Source of the DNA: Rhodospirillaceae bacterium
Lineage (GTDB): Bacteria; Pseudomonadota; Alphaproteobacteria; Rhodospirillales; UBA2165
Assembly (NCBI GenBank): GCA_002725625.1
Contig: PBQI01000001.1
Location: 35,102-75,675 of the forward strand
DNA length: 40,574 nt
Direction: 5' to 3'
Below are positions 8,560-19,780 of this stretch, piece by piece. The notes beneath the pieces are model-generated. The model was not told where the DNA came from and searched no databases. It was given only the letters and a program-made list of their open reading frames with translations. Position numbers and translations under genes: made by a program. Each line of letters opens with the position of its first letter. Positions within the stretch are counted from its first letter, which is position 1.

Positions 8560-10013
8560 GCTTCAAGAATATCAACAGGTTCGCCTCCACTGCGAGGTAT
8601 ACGGACTTCCTCGTGATATGACCGATCAGTGTTGACAGACCACACATCATTGGTCTGGCCTGCAACAACATTTTTCACCGCCATGATAGCGGTCAGCATC
8701 GAATGATCTTGATTGTTATACTTGTGCAGTCCATTCCTTCCTATAGTATGAAAATTACTAAGCCCAGACACCCATTCTTGCACAGTAGCAAGAAGGGGCC
8801 CGTAAACAGCGTCATATACTGGATATGCTTTTTGTTGACGCACTACTACTCCATCAAGGACATTGGCCTTATTAGCTAAACCAATCCGTTCAATCTCGAT
8901 AGTACCCAATTCTAACAGTTCGGTATCGGACATGTTCCATAACCCATCTCCTTCATTACAAAAGTATTCTAGACCAAGACTTGTTGTGCTATCATCGGGT
9001 ACCATATCACCACTCCAGTTCTTGAAGTTCTGTATACGTCCCACCTTCACATCAGGACTATGAATGTACACCCAGTTATCGTCAAATACGTCGGCTATAT
9101 CAAGTATAAGCACAACAGTCAGAAAATCCCTATATCGCAGACCATTAGCTGCCTCAACAACTTCCTCCGGCGGAGCAGGGTCTATACAATTAATTAGTTC
9201 GTTAAGTGGCATTGTAGAGAAAAAGTCAGTTCCCTCTATATGTCTTGGCCCGGCTGGACCATTGATATCAACGCCATTTACACTGTCTTCATTCCTGACA
9301 ATGCGTATAACCTCGGATCCAATTTCAACACAACCACCTGCCTCGCGTACGAGCTCTGTTACTTTTTCCCACATCATACCCGGACCCAAAGTCGGGTAAT
9401 GAAATTCCTTGATGAGTGTTTTGATAACTTCACCTCGCGGAGGGAACAAGGCATTCTTTATTGCTGTTGGAAGAGTCAAGCCTTTTATACGCTGCGCAGC
9501 CCATTCGGCTCGTATATCCGTACACTTTATACCCCACACCTTCTCCGTATATGTCTTAAAAAATATCTCGTATAATCGCTTACCAAATCTGTTTACTACC
9601 CACTGCTCAAAACTTTCCTCCTTTTTGTAAGGAATAATCTGCGCCATAGCATAGCTAATCACGATTCGTACACTTTCAATTATGCCAAGCCCGCTTAACG
9701 CATTAAAAACCCTTAACGGATAATCAAAGAATTTTCCCCGGTATAAGATTCTAGATTTACGGGGTCGCACTACAAATTCCTCCTGCATCCACTCATGCCA
9801 CAGCTCTTCAACCTCGGGAACCATAGTAAAAAACCGGTGTCCTCCGATATCAAATCTGTAACCTTTATATTCTTCAGTCCTGGCAATTCCTCCCACCAGA
9901 TTGTATTTTTCAAAAACCGCAACTTCCACGTCGGCTTTTATCAATTCCCACGCTGCAGTGAGCCCCGCTGGTCCGGCACCGATAACTACGCTTTTCCTTT
10001 TATCCATTGTCAA
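8556..10013 (-). CDS. FAD-dependent amine-oxidase/UGM-like oxidoreductase
   Basis: A 485-residue flavoprotein. The N-terminal FAD Rossmann motif GAGPAG is at residues 12-17, followed by the acidic FE(K) end of strand 2 and GGIARTE. The GGHRFFT block near residue 58 is typical of the protoporphyrinogen-oxidase/UDP-galactopyranose-mutase-like COG1232 branch. In many bacteria such genes sit beside glycosyltransferases rather than haem genes, and here a GT39-type gene follows with a 4-base overlap. A role in making or editing a sugar or lipid-linked sugar is more likely than haem synthesis, but the substrate is unknown. The start overlaps the end of lepA by 4 bases. Confidence 0.75.
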   Translation of the reverse strand: MTMDKRKSVVIGAGPAGLTAAWELIKADVEVAVFEKYNLVGGIARTEEYKGYRFDIGGHRFFTMVPEVEELWHEWMQEEFVVRPRKSRILYRGKFFDYPLRVFNALSGLGIIESVRIVISYAMAQIIPYKKEESFEQWVVNRFGKRLYEIFFKTYTEKVWGIKCTDIRAEWAAQRIKGLTLPTAIKNALFPPRGEVIKTLIKEFHYPTLGPGMMWEKVTELVREAGGCVEIGSEVIRIVRNEDSVNGVDINGPAGPRHIEGTDFFSTMPLNELINCIDPAPPEEVVEAANGLRYRDFLTVVLILDIADVFDDNWVYIHSPDVKVGRIQNFKNWSGDMVPDDSTTSLGLEYFCNEGDGLWNMSDTELLELGTIEIERIGLANKANVLDGVVVRQQKAYPVYDAVYGPLLATVQEWVSGLSNFHTIGRNGLHKYNNQDHSMLTAIMAVKNVVAGQTNDVWSVNTDRSYHEEVRIPRSGGEPVDILEA

Positions 10014-11812
10014 TCTCTTACTCGTAGCACTGCCATAAATGCATCTTGAGGAATCTCTACATTACCAACCATCTTTAGTCGTTTTCGACCTTCTTTTTGA
10101 CGGGATAACAGTTTCTTTTTACGAGTTATGTCACCTCCATAGCATTTCGCCAAAACGTCCTTGCGCAACGCTCTTACATTAGCCCTTGAAATAATACGAC
10201 CTCCAGCGGCTGCCTGTATGGCAACTGGGTACAGCTGACGCGGTATGAGTTTTTTCAGTTTAGTTATAAGCCGCTGCCCAGTACTATACGCGTCATCACG
10301 ATGAACAATCATTGCTAGTGCATCTACTGGCTGCTCATTAACTAGTATTGCCAATTTTACAAGATCACCAGCCCGATAACAATCAAACTGATAATCCAGA
10401 GATCCATATCCGCGTGTACTTGACTTTAACTTGTCAAAGAAATCAACTATCAGTTCAGCTAACGGCATTCTAAACACGAGCACAAGACGTCCTCCACCAC
10501 TGTGTTGCTCTTCAACAAACACACCCCTTCGTTTTGTAACCAATTCCATCACGACTCCATAATATGTTGCTGGCAGGTATAAGTTAACGATCATCCATGG
10601 TTCCCGAATTTCCTGAATCTTACCTTCGTCCGGAAGTCCAGCCGGCGACTTTACTTTGACAACATCCCCGTTTTCAGTTTCAACCTCGTATTCTACTGAA
10701 GGAGCGGTAGCGATAATATCTAAATCATACTCTCTCTCAAGTCTTTCCTGAACAATTTCCATATGAAACATACCGAGGAACCCACATCTAAAACCGAAAT
10801 TAAGCGCATGCGACGACTCAGGTTTGTACACAAGAGCCGCATCGTTTAGCTGCAACTTTTCCACTGCATCTTTTAATACTTGATAGTCATCTCCTTCCAC
10901 TGGGAAAAAGCCTGCATATACCATTGGTTTAACTGGCCTATATCCAGCCAATGGCTCTATCGTTATTCCGCTTTCTACCCCTATAGTGTCTCCGACTCTA
11001 CACTGACTAACACTCTTAATTCCGGTCGCCACATATCCTACCTGACCCTCTCTCAATCTATCAGTAGAGGTCATTTCCGGCGAAAAAACCCCGACTTCGA
11101 GTGGCTCAAAACTAACTTCGCCCTGTATTAAACGAAGTTTATCGTTTACTGTAACCTCACCACTCTCCATGCGCACATAAATGACCACACCCTTGTACGG
11201 ATCATAGTGCGAATCAAACACTAAACCTCTGCTGCATTCTGATGCACCTACTGCAGGTGGCCTTATGTGACTGACAATAGCGTCAAGCACTCCCTCAACA
11301 TTAGCGCCGGTCTTCGCAGACACAATCAAAATTTCATCCTGAGGCACCCCTAGAAGCTCGCCAATATCCGCCATAATTTCTTGCGTTCTCGCCCCATCAA
11401 GATCAATCTTGTTTACCACCGGAATAATATCGAGATCTGTTTCTAGTGCCAGATACAAGTTGGCGAGCGTCTGGGCTTCAATCCCTTGGCTAGCATCAAC
11501 AACTAACAGAGCGCCTTCGCATGCTGCCAAAGCCCTGCTCACCTCGTACGAAAAATCAACATGTCCTGGCGTATCAATTAGATTTAATTCATATTCCCTG
11601 CTATCACTATTTACATATTTCATTCGCACGGCGGACGCCTTAATAGTCACTCCTCTTTCTCTTTCGAGCTCCATACCATCTAGTACTTGGGCATGCATAT
11701 CCCGTTCAGAAATGGTCCCGGTAAGCTGCAACAATCTATCTGCCAGTGTCGATTTACCATGGTCAATATGAGCTATAATACAAAAGTTTCGTATACTATT
11801 TTGTTGAACCAT
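10010..11812 (-). CDS. lepA: translation factor LepA (EF4)
   Basis: A 600-residue ribosome-dependent GTPase. It shows AHIDHGKST (G1), DTPGHVDF (G3), NKID (G4) and SAKTG (G5), then the EF-G-like domains and the LepA-specific C-terminal domain with its basic tail (GGDITRKKKLLSRQKEGRKR). LepA is reported to act on stalled ribosomes and in 30S assembly. I chose the start at 11812 (MVQQNSIRNF), because other LepA proteins begin just before IRNF. An in-frame upstream ATG at 11836 would add eight unrelated residues. The gene overlaps the end of tlyA by 17 bases and the start of the flavoenzyme gene by 4, so all three are probably one transcript. Confidence 0.97.
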   Translation of the reverse strand: MVQQNSIRNFCIIAHIDHGKSTLADRLLQLTGTISERDMHAQVLDGMELERERGVTIKASAVRMKYVNSDSREYELNLIDTPGHVDFSYEVSRALAACEGALLVVDASQGIEAQTLANLYLALETDLDIIPVVNKIDLDGARTQEIMADIGELLGVPQDEILIVSAKTGANVEGVLDAIVSHIRPPAVGASECSRGLVFDSHYDPYKGVVIYVRMESGEVTVNDKLRLIQGEVSFEPLEVGVFSPEMTSTDRLREGQVGYVATGIKSVSQCRVGDTIGVESGITIEPLAGYRPVKPMVYAGFFPVEGDDYQVLKDAVEKLQLNDAALVYKPESSHALNFGFRCGFLGMFHMEIVQERLEREYDLDIIATAPSVEYEVETENGDVVKVKSPAGLPDEGKIQEIREPWMIVNLYLPATYYGVVMELVTKRRGVFVEEQHSGGGRLVLVFRMPLAELIVDFFDKLKSSTRGYGSLDYQFDCYRAGDLVKLAILVNEQPVDALAMIVHRDDAYSTGQRLITKLKKLIPRQLYPVAIQAAAGGRIISRANVRALRKDVLAKCYGGDITRKKKLLSRQKEGRKRLKMVGNVEIPQDAFMAVLRVRD

Positions 11813-12596
11813 CAGTGTCATCCATAGTAATACCAATCAGTTTATCCGAATCTATTCCTATCTCATCACTTCTATTTGATAAATAGGCTAGAAATTCTAC
11901 GTTACCTGCCGCGCCCACTAATGGACTCTTTATCAAACCTAAAGGTTTCAGGCCTATACCAATAGAGTAGTCCAATATTCTCTTTAGTACTTGTCGATGT
12001 ATCTCTTCTGATCGAACCACTCCACCCTTACCAACATCTTTTCTTTCAGCCTCAAACTGCGGCTTTATGAGCGCCAGTATATATCCACCTTCATGATTTA
12101 GCCATCTTTCCACCTTGTCCAACAAAAGTCTAAGAGATATAAATGACACATCTATAACTACAATGCTCGGTTCCTCAGGTAATTTATTTAGATATCTCGC
12201 GTTTGTATTTTCTAGCAAGATCACTCTATCATCTTGCCTGAGTTTCCAATGTACTACTCCTTTACCCACATCGATGCCATACACTCTGGTCGCTCCATGC
12301 TGTAGCAGACAATCGGTAAAACCACCCGTTGATATGCCCACATCAGCGCACAAAGTGTTGCTGACAGATAATCCCCATGTCGCCAGACCAGCTTCAAGCT
12401 TAATTCCACCCCGGCTGACGTATCGCATGCGTTCATTAATTTCGATCTTACTATCAACTGGAACCATAGTACCAGCCTTATCTATCATAGAGCCGTCCAC
12501 TATAACCTGGCCGGCCATAATAACTCCCTTAGCTTTTGATCCCGATTCGACCAATCTCCGCTTCATGATCAATAAATCCAATCGCATCTTCGTCAT
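11796..12596 (-). CDS. tlyA: TlyA 2'-O-ribose rRNA methyltransferase
   Basis: A protein of about 266 residues with an N-terminal S4 RNA-binding domain (RLDLLIMKRRLVESGSKAK) and a C-terminal FtsJ-like SAM methyltransferase domain (ADVGISTGGFTDCLL, YGIDVGKG, VVIDVSFISL, IKPQFE). TlyA modifies 16S and/or 23S rRNA at cytidine 2'-OH positions, and its loss gives capreomycin resistance in mycobacteria. Three in-frame ATGs are possible: 12602, 12596 and 12587. I favour 12596 because a TAAAAT box (minus strand, 12609-12604) ends 7 bases before it, so a transcript would begin at or next to that codon. It leads the tlyA-lepA-flavoenzyme-GT39 operon. Confidence 0.93.
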   Translation of the reverse strand: MTKMRLDLLIMKRRLVESGSKAKGVIMAGQVIVDGSMIDKAGTMVPVDSKIEINERMRYVSRGGIKLEAGLATWGLSVSNTLCADVGISTGGFTDCLLQHGATRVYGIDVGKGVVHWKLRQDDRVILLENTNARYLNKLPEEPSIVVIDVSFISLRLLLDKVERWLNHEGGYILALIKPQFEAERKDVGKGGVVRSEEIHRQVLKRILDYSIGIGLKPLGLIKSPLVGAAGNVEFLAYLSNRSDEIGIDSDKLIGITMDDTDGSTK

Positions 12597-12603
12597 ACAC
12601 ATA

Positions 12604-12633
12604 ATTTTATCATCAAGCTATTCGATATATAAT
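12604..12633. promoter_or_regulatory. divergent -10 boxes of tlyA and ubiA (leaderless pair)
   Basis: On the minus strand TAAAAT (12609-12604) lies 7 bases before the tlyA ATG at 12596. On the plus strand TATAAT (12628-12633) lies 6 bases before the UbiA ATG at 12640. Normal spacing from -10 to the transcription start puts both mRNA 5' ends at their start codons. No Shine-Dalgarno is present for either, and no convincing -35 boxes are visible. Confidence 0.55.
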
Positions 12634-12639
12634 ATGATT

Positions 12640-13530
12640 ATGAATCATCTACGTCTAATATTGTATTCGACCAGACCGCGACAATGGGTCAAAAACATGT
12701 TTCTGTTTGCAGCTCTAATATTTGACAGGAAGCTGTTTGTAATTCCCTACTTGAGTAAAACTCTATATGGCTTTATTTTATTAACCCTAATTAGTGGGGC
12801 AGTTTATATAACAAATGACATTCTCGACCTGGAACAAGACAAGCTGCACCCCACCAAACAACTCAGACCACTACCGTCCGGACAACTAACAAAGCAAATA
12901 GCAGTAGGCATGGCAATACTTCTCCCATTAGTAGCTCTTCCGTTATCGTTTCTACTAAACTCTTGGTTTGGGACCATACTTCTAATCTATTGGCTCCAAA
13001 ACATATTGTATTCAATCTGGCTCAAACACATAGTTATATTAGACGTATTACTAATATCATTAGGATTCGCATTACGTGTCGCCGCTGGAGCCACACTAAT
13101 TGACGTTGAGCAAGGTCCTATTGGCTCCCCCTGGATATACATGTGTGTTGGATTTGGCGCATTATTGGTTATTTTAGGCAAGCGGCGCAGCGAGCTAAAT
13201 CTACTCTCAGATCTCGCCGATAATCATCGTGCAGTTTTAGCATCCTATAACCATAAATTCATTGACTTATTGATATATTGTGTATCTACATCCACTATTA
13301 TCTCTTACTCTTTTTACACGTTCAATGCAACATACCATCAGCCAAAAAACCACAGCATGATGCTTACAATACCTTTAGTAGTATATGGCGTTTTCAGATA
13401 TCTATACTTAGTGCATGTTAAAGGCGAAGGTGGTACGCCTGAACAACTTGTCTTTAAGGACCAGCCACTGCTTTTATCAATAATCCTTTGGATAATCACC
13501 GCGACAGTGCTTAGGTACAATTATCGGTGA
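12640..13530 (+). CDS. UbiA-family polyprenyl-phosphate phosphoribosyltransferase (DPPR synthase-like)
   Basis: A 296-residue polytopic prenyltransferase of the UbiA superfamily, closest in motif pattern to mycobacterial decaprenyl-phosphate 5-phosphoribosyltransferase (Rv3806c). Visible signatures are RPRQWVKN (residues 12-19), the metal-binding N59-D60...D63...D67-x-x-H70-P71-x-K73-x-x-R76-P stretch, and GKRRSEL after the central helices. The known reaction joins PRPP to polyprenyl phosphate, the first step to polyprenyl-phosphoryl-arabinose or -ribose. The frame runs open far upstream, but that part is antisense to tlyA. I place the start at 12640 (12634 also possible), just after TATAAT. 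It overlaps mevalonate kinase by 4 bases (GTGA). Confidence 0.85.
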   Translation: MNHLRLILYSTRPRQWVKNMFLFAALIFDRKLFVIPYLSKTLYGFILLTLISGAVYITNDILDLEQDKLHPTKQLRPLPSGQLTKQIAVGMAILLPLVALPLSFLLNSWFGTILLIYWLQNILYSIWLKHIVILDVLLISLGFALRVAAGATLIDVEQGPIGSPWIYMCVGFGALLVILGKRRSELNLLSDLADNHRAVLASYNHKFIDLLIYCVSTSTIISYSFYTFNATYHQPKNHSMMLTIPLVVYGVFRYLYLVHVKGEGGTPEQLVFKDQPLLLSIILWIITATVLRYNYR

Positions 13531-14495
13531 TCAATAAGACTTTCACTTCAGTATCGTCCAGGGCGCCCGGAAAATACATAATAATAGGCGAACATGCCGT
13601 GGTTCACGGAGAGCCCGCACTAGCCGCACCCCTAGATTCGCTGAGTAGCATTGCAACCATAAATCCTACACAACCTAATGGTAGTAATGGCCTAAGCATT
13701 ACCGCACCTGATATAAACTTGTCAGACTATTTACACTCGCTGCATCAAAACCACCCAATTGCGGATATTGTTCGGCGCACACTTCTAGCGATAAATTACC
13801 ATGACTCTTTATCGGCCAATCTAACGATTACGTCTACCATACCAATCGCATCTGGCCTAGGTTCTAGTGCATCTGTTTCAACAGCAATATCACGTTCCAT
13901 AGTCAAATTCTTAAATATACCCCTAACTGATAATGAAATATCAGCTATTGTATACAAAACCGAAGAACTACAACACGGTAACCCCTCAGGAATAGACAAT
14001 ACAGTGATCGCACATGAAGTTCCGATGCTCTACTCCAAAGTAAGTCCGCCTAAACACTTGCGACCAGCCCAGTCTCTATATTATGTGCTTGCCGATAGTA
14101 AATACCCCAGTAATACTATTGCGACGGTAGATTCGTTTAGTAAGCAACGACTGCTACAAAGCACTTTATTCGACCGCAATATACGTAAAATAGGCAAATT
14201 AGCAAGGTCCGCCTCCATTGCATTCCAAGATGGTGACCACACAAAACTTGGCACACTAATGACAAAGAACCACATATTGTTACAACAGTTGGGCGTGTCA
14301 ACCAAACAGCTCGACAAGTTGGTCAATATAGCAATTGAGGCTGGGGCCAAGGGCGCTAAGTTATCAGGCGCTGGTTACGGCGGTCATATAATCGCTCAAG
14401 TCAGCAAACAAACTATGCTCACAGTTGCCAATGCTCTCAAAGCAACAGGCACAAATCCGCTAACAGCAACCATCAAACCACATTCACATGAATAA
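13527..14495 (+). CDS. mvk: mevalonate kinase
   Basis: A 322-residue GHMP kinase that phosphorylates mevalonate to mevalonate 5-phosphate in isoprenoid synthesis. The three GHMP motifs are clear: RAPGKYIIIGEHAVVHGEPA (12-31), IPIASGLGSSASVSTA (105-120) and LSGAGYGGH near residue 280. PSGIDNT (153-159) carries the mevalonate-kinase catalytic Asp157. The GTG start overlaps the UbiA stop. Its 3' end overlaps the start of isopentenyl phosphate kinase by 8 bases, so the three are one translation-coupled unit. No phosphomevalonate kinase, decarboxylase, HMG-CoA enzymes or IPP isomerase are in the window. Confidence 0.92.
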   Translation: MINKTFTSVSSRAPGKYIIIGEHAVVHGEPALAAPLDSLSSIATINPTQPNGSNGLSITAPDINLSDYLHSLHQNHPIADIVRRTLLAINYHDSLSANLTITSTIPIASGLGSSASVSTAISRSIVKFLNIPLTDNEISAIVYKTEELQHGNPSGIDNTVIAHEVPMLYSKVSPPKHLRPAQSLYYVLADSKYPSNTIATVDSFSKQRLLQSTLFDRNIRKIGKLARSASIAFQDGDHTKLGTLMTKNHILLQQLGVSTKQLDKLVNIAIEAGAKGAKLSGAGYGGHIIAQVSKQTMLTVANALKATGTNPLTATIKPHSHE

Positions 14496-15312
14496 TAATT
14501 ATTCAAACTTAATTTACATCAAACTTGGTGGATCTCTTATTACCAATAAAAAGACCGAGTCCACTGCACACCCAACTACCATAAAGCACCTCGCAGCAGA
14601 GATTTACAATTTCAAATCTTCCAACCCAGCGACTCAAATCATTGTCGGACACGGTGCCGGATCATACGGACACATCCAAGCACTTCGAAACAAATTACAT
14701 TTATGCGCCCACAGCTCTGAAAGATGGTCCGGAGTACTAGAAGTAGCGCAAGCGGTCTCCCAACTCAGCCGTATTATCCAACGGGCACTACACTTGGCAG
14801 GATTACAAGCCAAGTTATTTCACCCATCAGAATCAGCTATTTGTCGCGACAAACAATTAAAATCCTTAGATACAACAAAGATAAAGCACACTATTGACAG
14901 TCAAGTAATCCCATTAATACACGGGGACATTTGCTTTGATGAAACCTGCGGAGCATCAATCATATCTACAGAATCTATCTTTGCCTACATTAGCACAAAG
15001 TTACAGCCAACCAACATATATATTGCCGGCACGGAGCCAGGAGTATATGACAGCTATCCTGACGGCAATATAATACCCGCAATATCAGCTTCATCAAGGA
15101 ATACCTATTTCACAAACATAACTACATCTAAATCACCAGATATTACCGGCGGAATGAAATCCAAAGTAGACATTATGCTTGAGCTAATTCGCCATTACCC
15201 CGATATCACAGTCCGCATTTTCTCCGGCACCAAACCGGGGAACCTAACTAACGCACTTACCGGACAATACGCTATGGGAACTATACTGTCGGACAATCAT
15301 CCTCATTCATAA
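14488..15312 (+). CDS. ipk: isopentenyl phosphate kinase
   Basis: A 274-residue amino-acid-kinase-fold enzyme that phosphorylates isopentenyl phosphate to IPP. The signature is IKLGGSLITNK (residues 11-21) and GHGAGSYGH (54-62). H62 matches the histidine that contacts the substrate phosphate and separates this family from other amino-acid kinases. The C-terminal TGGMKSK and GT.PG blocks are also present. Together with the preceding mevalonate kinase it implies the alternative route in which phosphomevalonate is first decarboxylated and then phosphorylated, known from haloarchaea and from the chloroflexote Roseiflexus. The missing decarboxylase must be elsewhere in the genome. Confidence 0.93.
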   Translation: MNNNYSNLIYIKLGGSLITNKKTESTAHPTTIKHLAAEIYNFKSSNPATQIIVGHGAGSYGHIQALRNKLHLCAHSSERWSGVLEVAQAVSQLSRIIQRALHLAGLQAKLFHPSESAICRDKQLKSLDTTKIKHTIDSQVIPLIHGDICFDETCGASIISTESIFAYISTKLQPTNIYIAGTEPGVYDSYPDGNIIPAISASSRNTYFTNITTSKSPDITGGMKSKVDIMLELIRHYPDITVRIFSGTKPGNLTNALTGQYAMGTILSDNHPHS

Positions 15313-15325
15313 TTGTAATTTGGTC

Positions 15326-15331
15326 TATAAT
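15326..15331 (+). promoter_or_regulatory. TATAAT -10 upstream of the SH3b gene
   Basis: A perfect TATAAT lies 27 bases before the GTG at 15359, just after the isopentenyl phosphate kinase stop. It would separate the SH3b gene from the isoprenoid operon or add an internal start. No good -35 is seen at 16-18 bases upstream. Confidence 0.4.
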
Positions 15332-15358
15332 TACACAACAAACTAATCAATAAATATT

Positions 15359-16213
15359 GTGACAGCTCAATCCCCTAACGACATACTGAAGATACCACGA
15401 GACGCAAGTCCTGACGAGATTGCAGCAGCAGTCAAGACTCGCACCGCACATCTAAGGGACCTTACAGACGCATCATCTCAACAGAAGCTAGCCGAAATCT
15501 ATCAAGCCGCAGCATTTTTACTATGGGAGACAAAGAACAATGCTCGCTCACGGACGGCTCCAGGCAGTATGACTCCAATTACAAATGCTGCACCTCCCTT
15601 ACCGTCAAGCCGCCGGCGCAAACCACATCCACGGGATCGTAAACGTAGATCTGCGCTAGCACCACTCATGATTATGGTCCCTACATTAGCAGCTGTATCA
15701 TTATTCCTGCTATATCCCGACTACACAATGTCTGCCGCGTGGACACTAGTTGATAAGTTCACAGAATTAACTACCGACTCGTCGCAATCGTCTATAATCT
15801 CTACTCCACCAACTACTCCAGCAATACTGCCCATACCAACTACAGATATAGTATCCTCATCCTCAGCCTCACCCGCCGTGATAATTTCTACACCATCCAC
15901 CTCCATGTCACAGCCCGATCCTACTGAAGATACATCTCCAACTAAGATCCGCGCCTGCGTCACTATATCGTCATTAAATGTCCGTACTGGCCCTAGCGCT
16001 TCTTACGAAAAATTATCTTATCTACTTGAAGGAGAGTGTGTAACCCTAGTGGCTCAAAATGACCAAGGAACTTGGGCGCTCATAGATACGCTTCCTCGTT
16101 CTACCGAAGTTTCCGGCTGGGTGTCACTTTCTTATTTGAACTATACCGAACCTAATAAACCATTGCCGGTTGCCACTACAACCAATCCGTTACCCGCACC
16201 ACCAAAAGAGTAA
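15359..16213 (+). CDS. membrane protein with degenerate J-like domain and SH3b domain
   Basis: A 284-residue protein in four parts. Residues 5-57 resemble a DnaJ domain (DILKIPRDASPDEI start; helix QQKLAEIYQAAAFLLW), but the essential HPD is replaced by H31-L-R-D. Residues 84-98 are very basic, followed by one membrane helix (about 99-119). Residues 135-195 form a Ser/Thr/Pro linker. Residues 199-263 are a bacterial SH3 domain (SLNVRTGPSASYEKL ... GWVSLSYLNY), the kind that binds cell wall or other extracytoplasmic partners. The basic residues before the helix favour the N-terminus inside and SH3b outside. The start is GTG at 15359. The function is not known. Confidence 0.7.
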   Translation: MTAQSPNDILKIPRDASPDEIAAAVKTRTAHLRDLTDASSQQKLAEIYQAAAFLLWETKNNARSRTAPGSMTPITNAAPPLPSSRRRKPHPRDRKRRSALAPLMIMVPTLAAVSLFLLYPDYTMSAAWTLVDKFTELTTDSSQSSIISTPPTTPAILPIPTTDIVSSSSASPAVIISTPSTSMSQPDPTEDTSPTKIRACVTISSLNVRTGPSASYEKLSYLLEGECVTLVAQNDQGTWALIDTLPRSTEVSGWVSLSYLNYTEPNKPLPVATTTNPLPAPPKE

Positions 16214-16268
16214 GAATATTGTGTAAAGTCACCCGATTTGCGATTCAACAATTATCATATCGATCATA

Positions 16269-19604
<3,336 letters not shown>

Positions 19605-19610
19605 CCGCAG

Positions 19611-19616
19611 ATTTTA
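19611..19616 (-). promoter_or_regulatory. -10 box of the membrane protein-gyrB unit
   Basis: TAAAAT on the minus strand ends 6 bases before the GTG at 19604, so transcription would start at the codon itself. A TTGACC lies upstream (19642-19637), but with a 20-base spacer, which is too long for a good match. Confidence 0.4.
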
Positions 19617-19634
19617 CCATTAACGCCTGCCTAG

Positions 19635-19677
19635 AAGGTCAAATTTATAGCCAGTAACTAACGAAAAGGTTGACCTT
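19635..19677. repeat. 8-base inverted repeat overlapping the murA -35
   Basis: AAGGTCAA (19635-19642) and TTGACCTT (19670-19677) are perfect inverted copies with 27 bases between them. The right copy contains the TTGACC -35 of the murA promoter. The left copy sits upstream of the divergent membrane-protein gene. The layout suits an operator, but matching -35 elements facing both ways could also explain it. Confidence 0.45.
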
Positions 19678-19698
19678 GCACGCACACTCTATTACAAT
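19670..19698 (+). promoter_or_regulatory. strong sigma-70-type promoter of murA
   Basis: TTGACC (19670-19675, 5 of 6 consensus), a 17-base spacer and TACAAT (19693-19698, 5 of 6) form the best promoter in the window. The start would be near 19705, giving a leader of about 76 bases before the murA ATG. A second possible -10, TATACA (19769-19774), lies 6 bases before the ATG. Confidence 0.65.
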
Positions 19699-19780
19699 TC
19701 AGGTAACATGTACGATGATATGAAATCCTACCGTGCCATCTCTGTCTATAGCTGAATACTTCACTGTGTATACATAACCT

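Noticed and set aside
8556-10013. Protoporphyrinogen oxidase of haem synthesis
   Set aside because: The FAD motifs fit the wider family, but no haem genes are near and the coupling is to a glycosyltransferase.
12115-12639. Long N-terminal extension of the UbiA reading frame
   Set aside because: The extra 175 codons are antisense to tlyA and show no prenyltransferase sequence; the family begins at about 12640.
13527-14495. Phosphomevalonate or diphosphomevalonate decarboxylase instead of mevalonate kinase
   Set aside because: The PSGID motif and the three GHMP motifs match mevalonate kinase; the decarboxylase-specific substrate loop is not seen.
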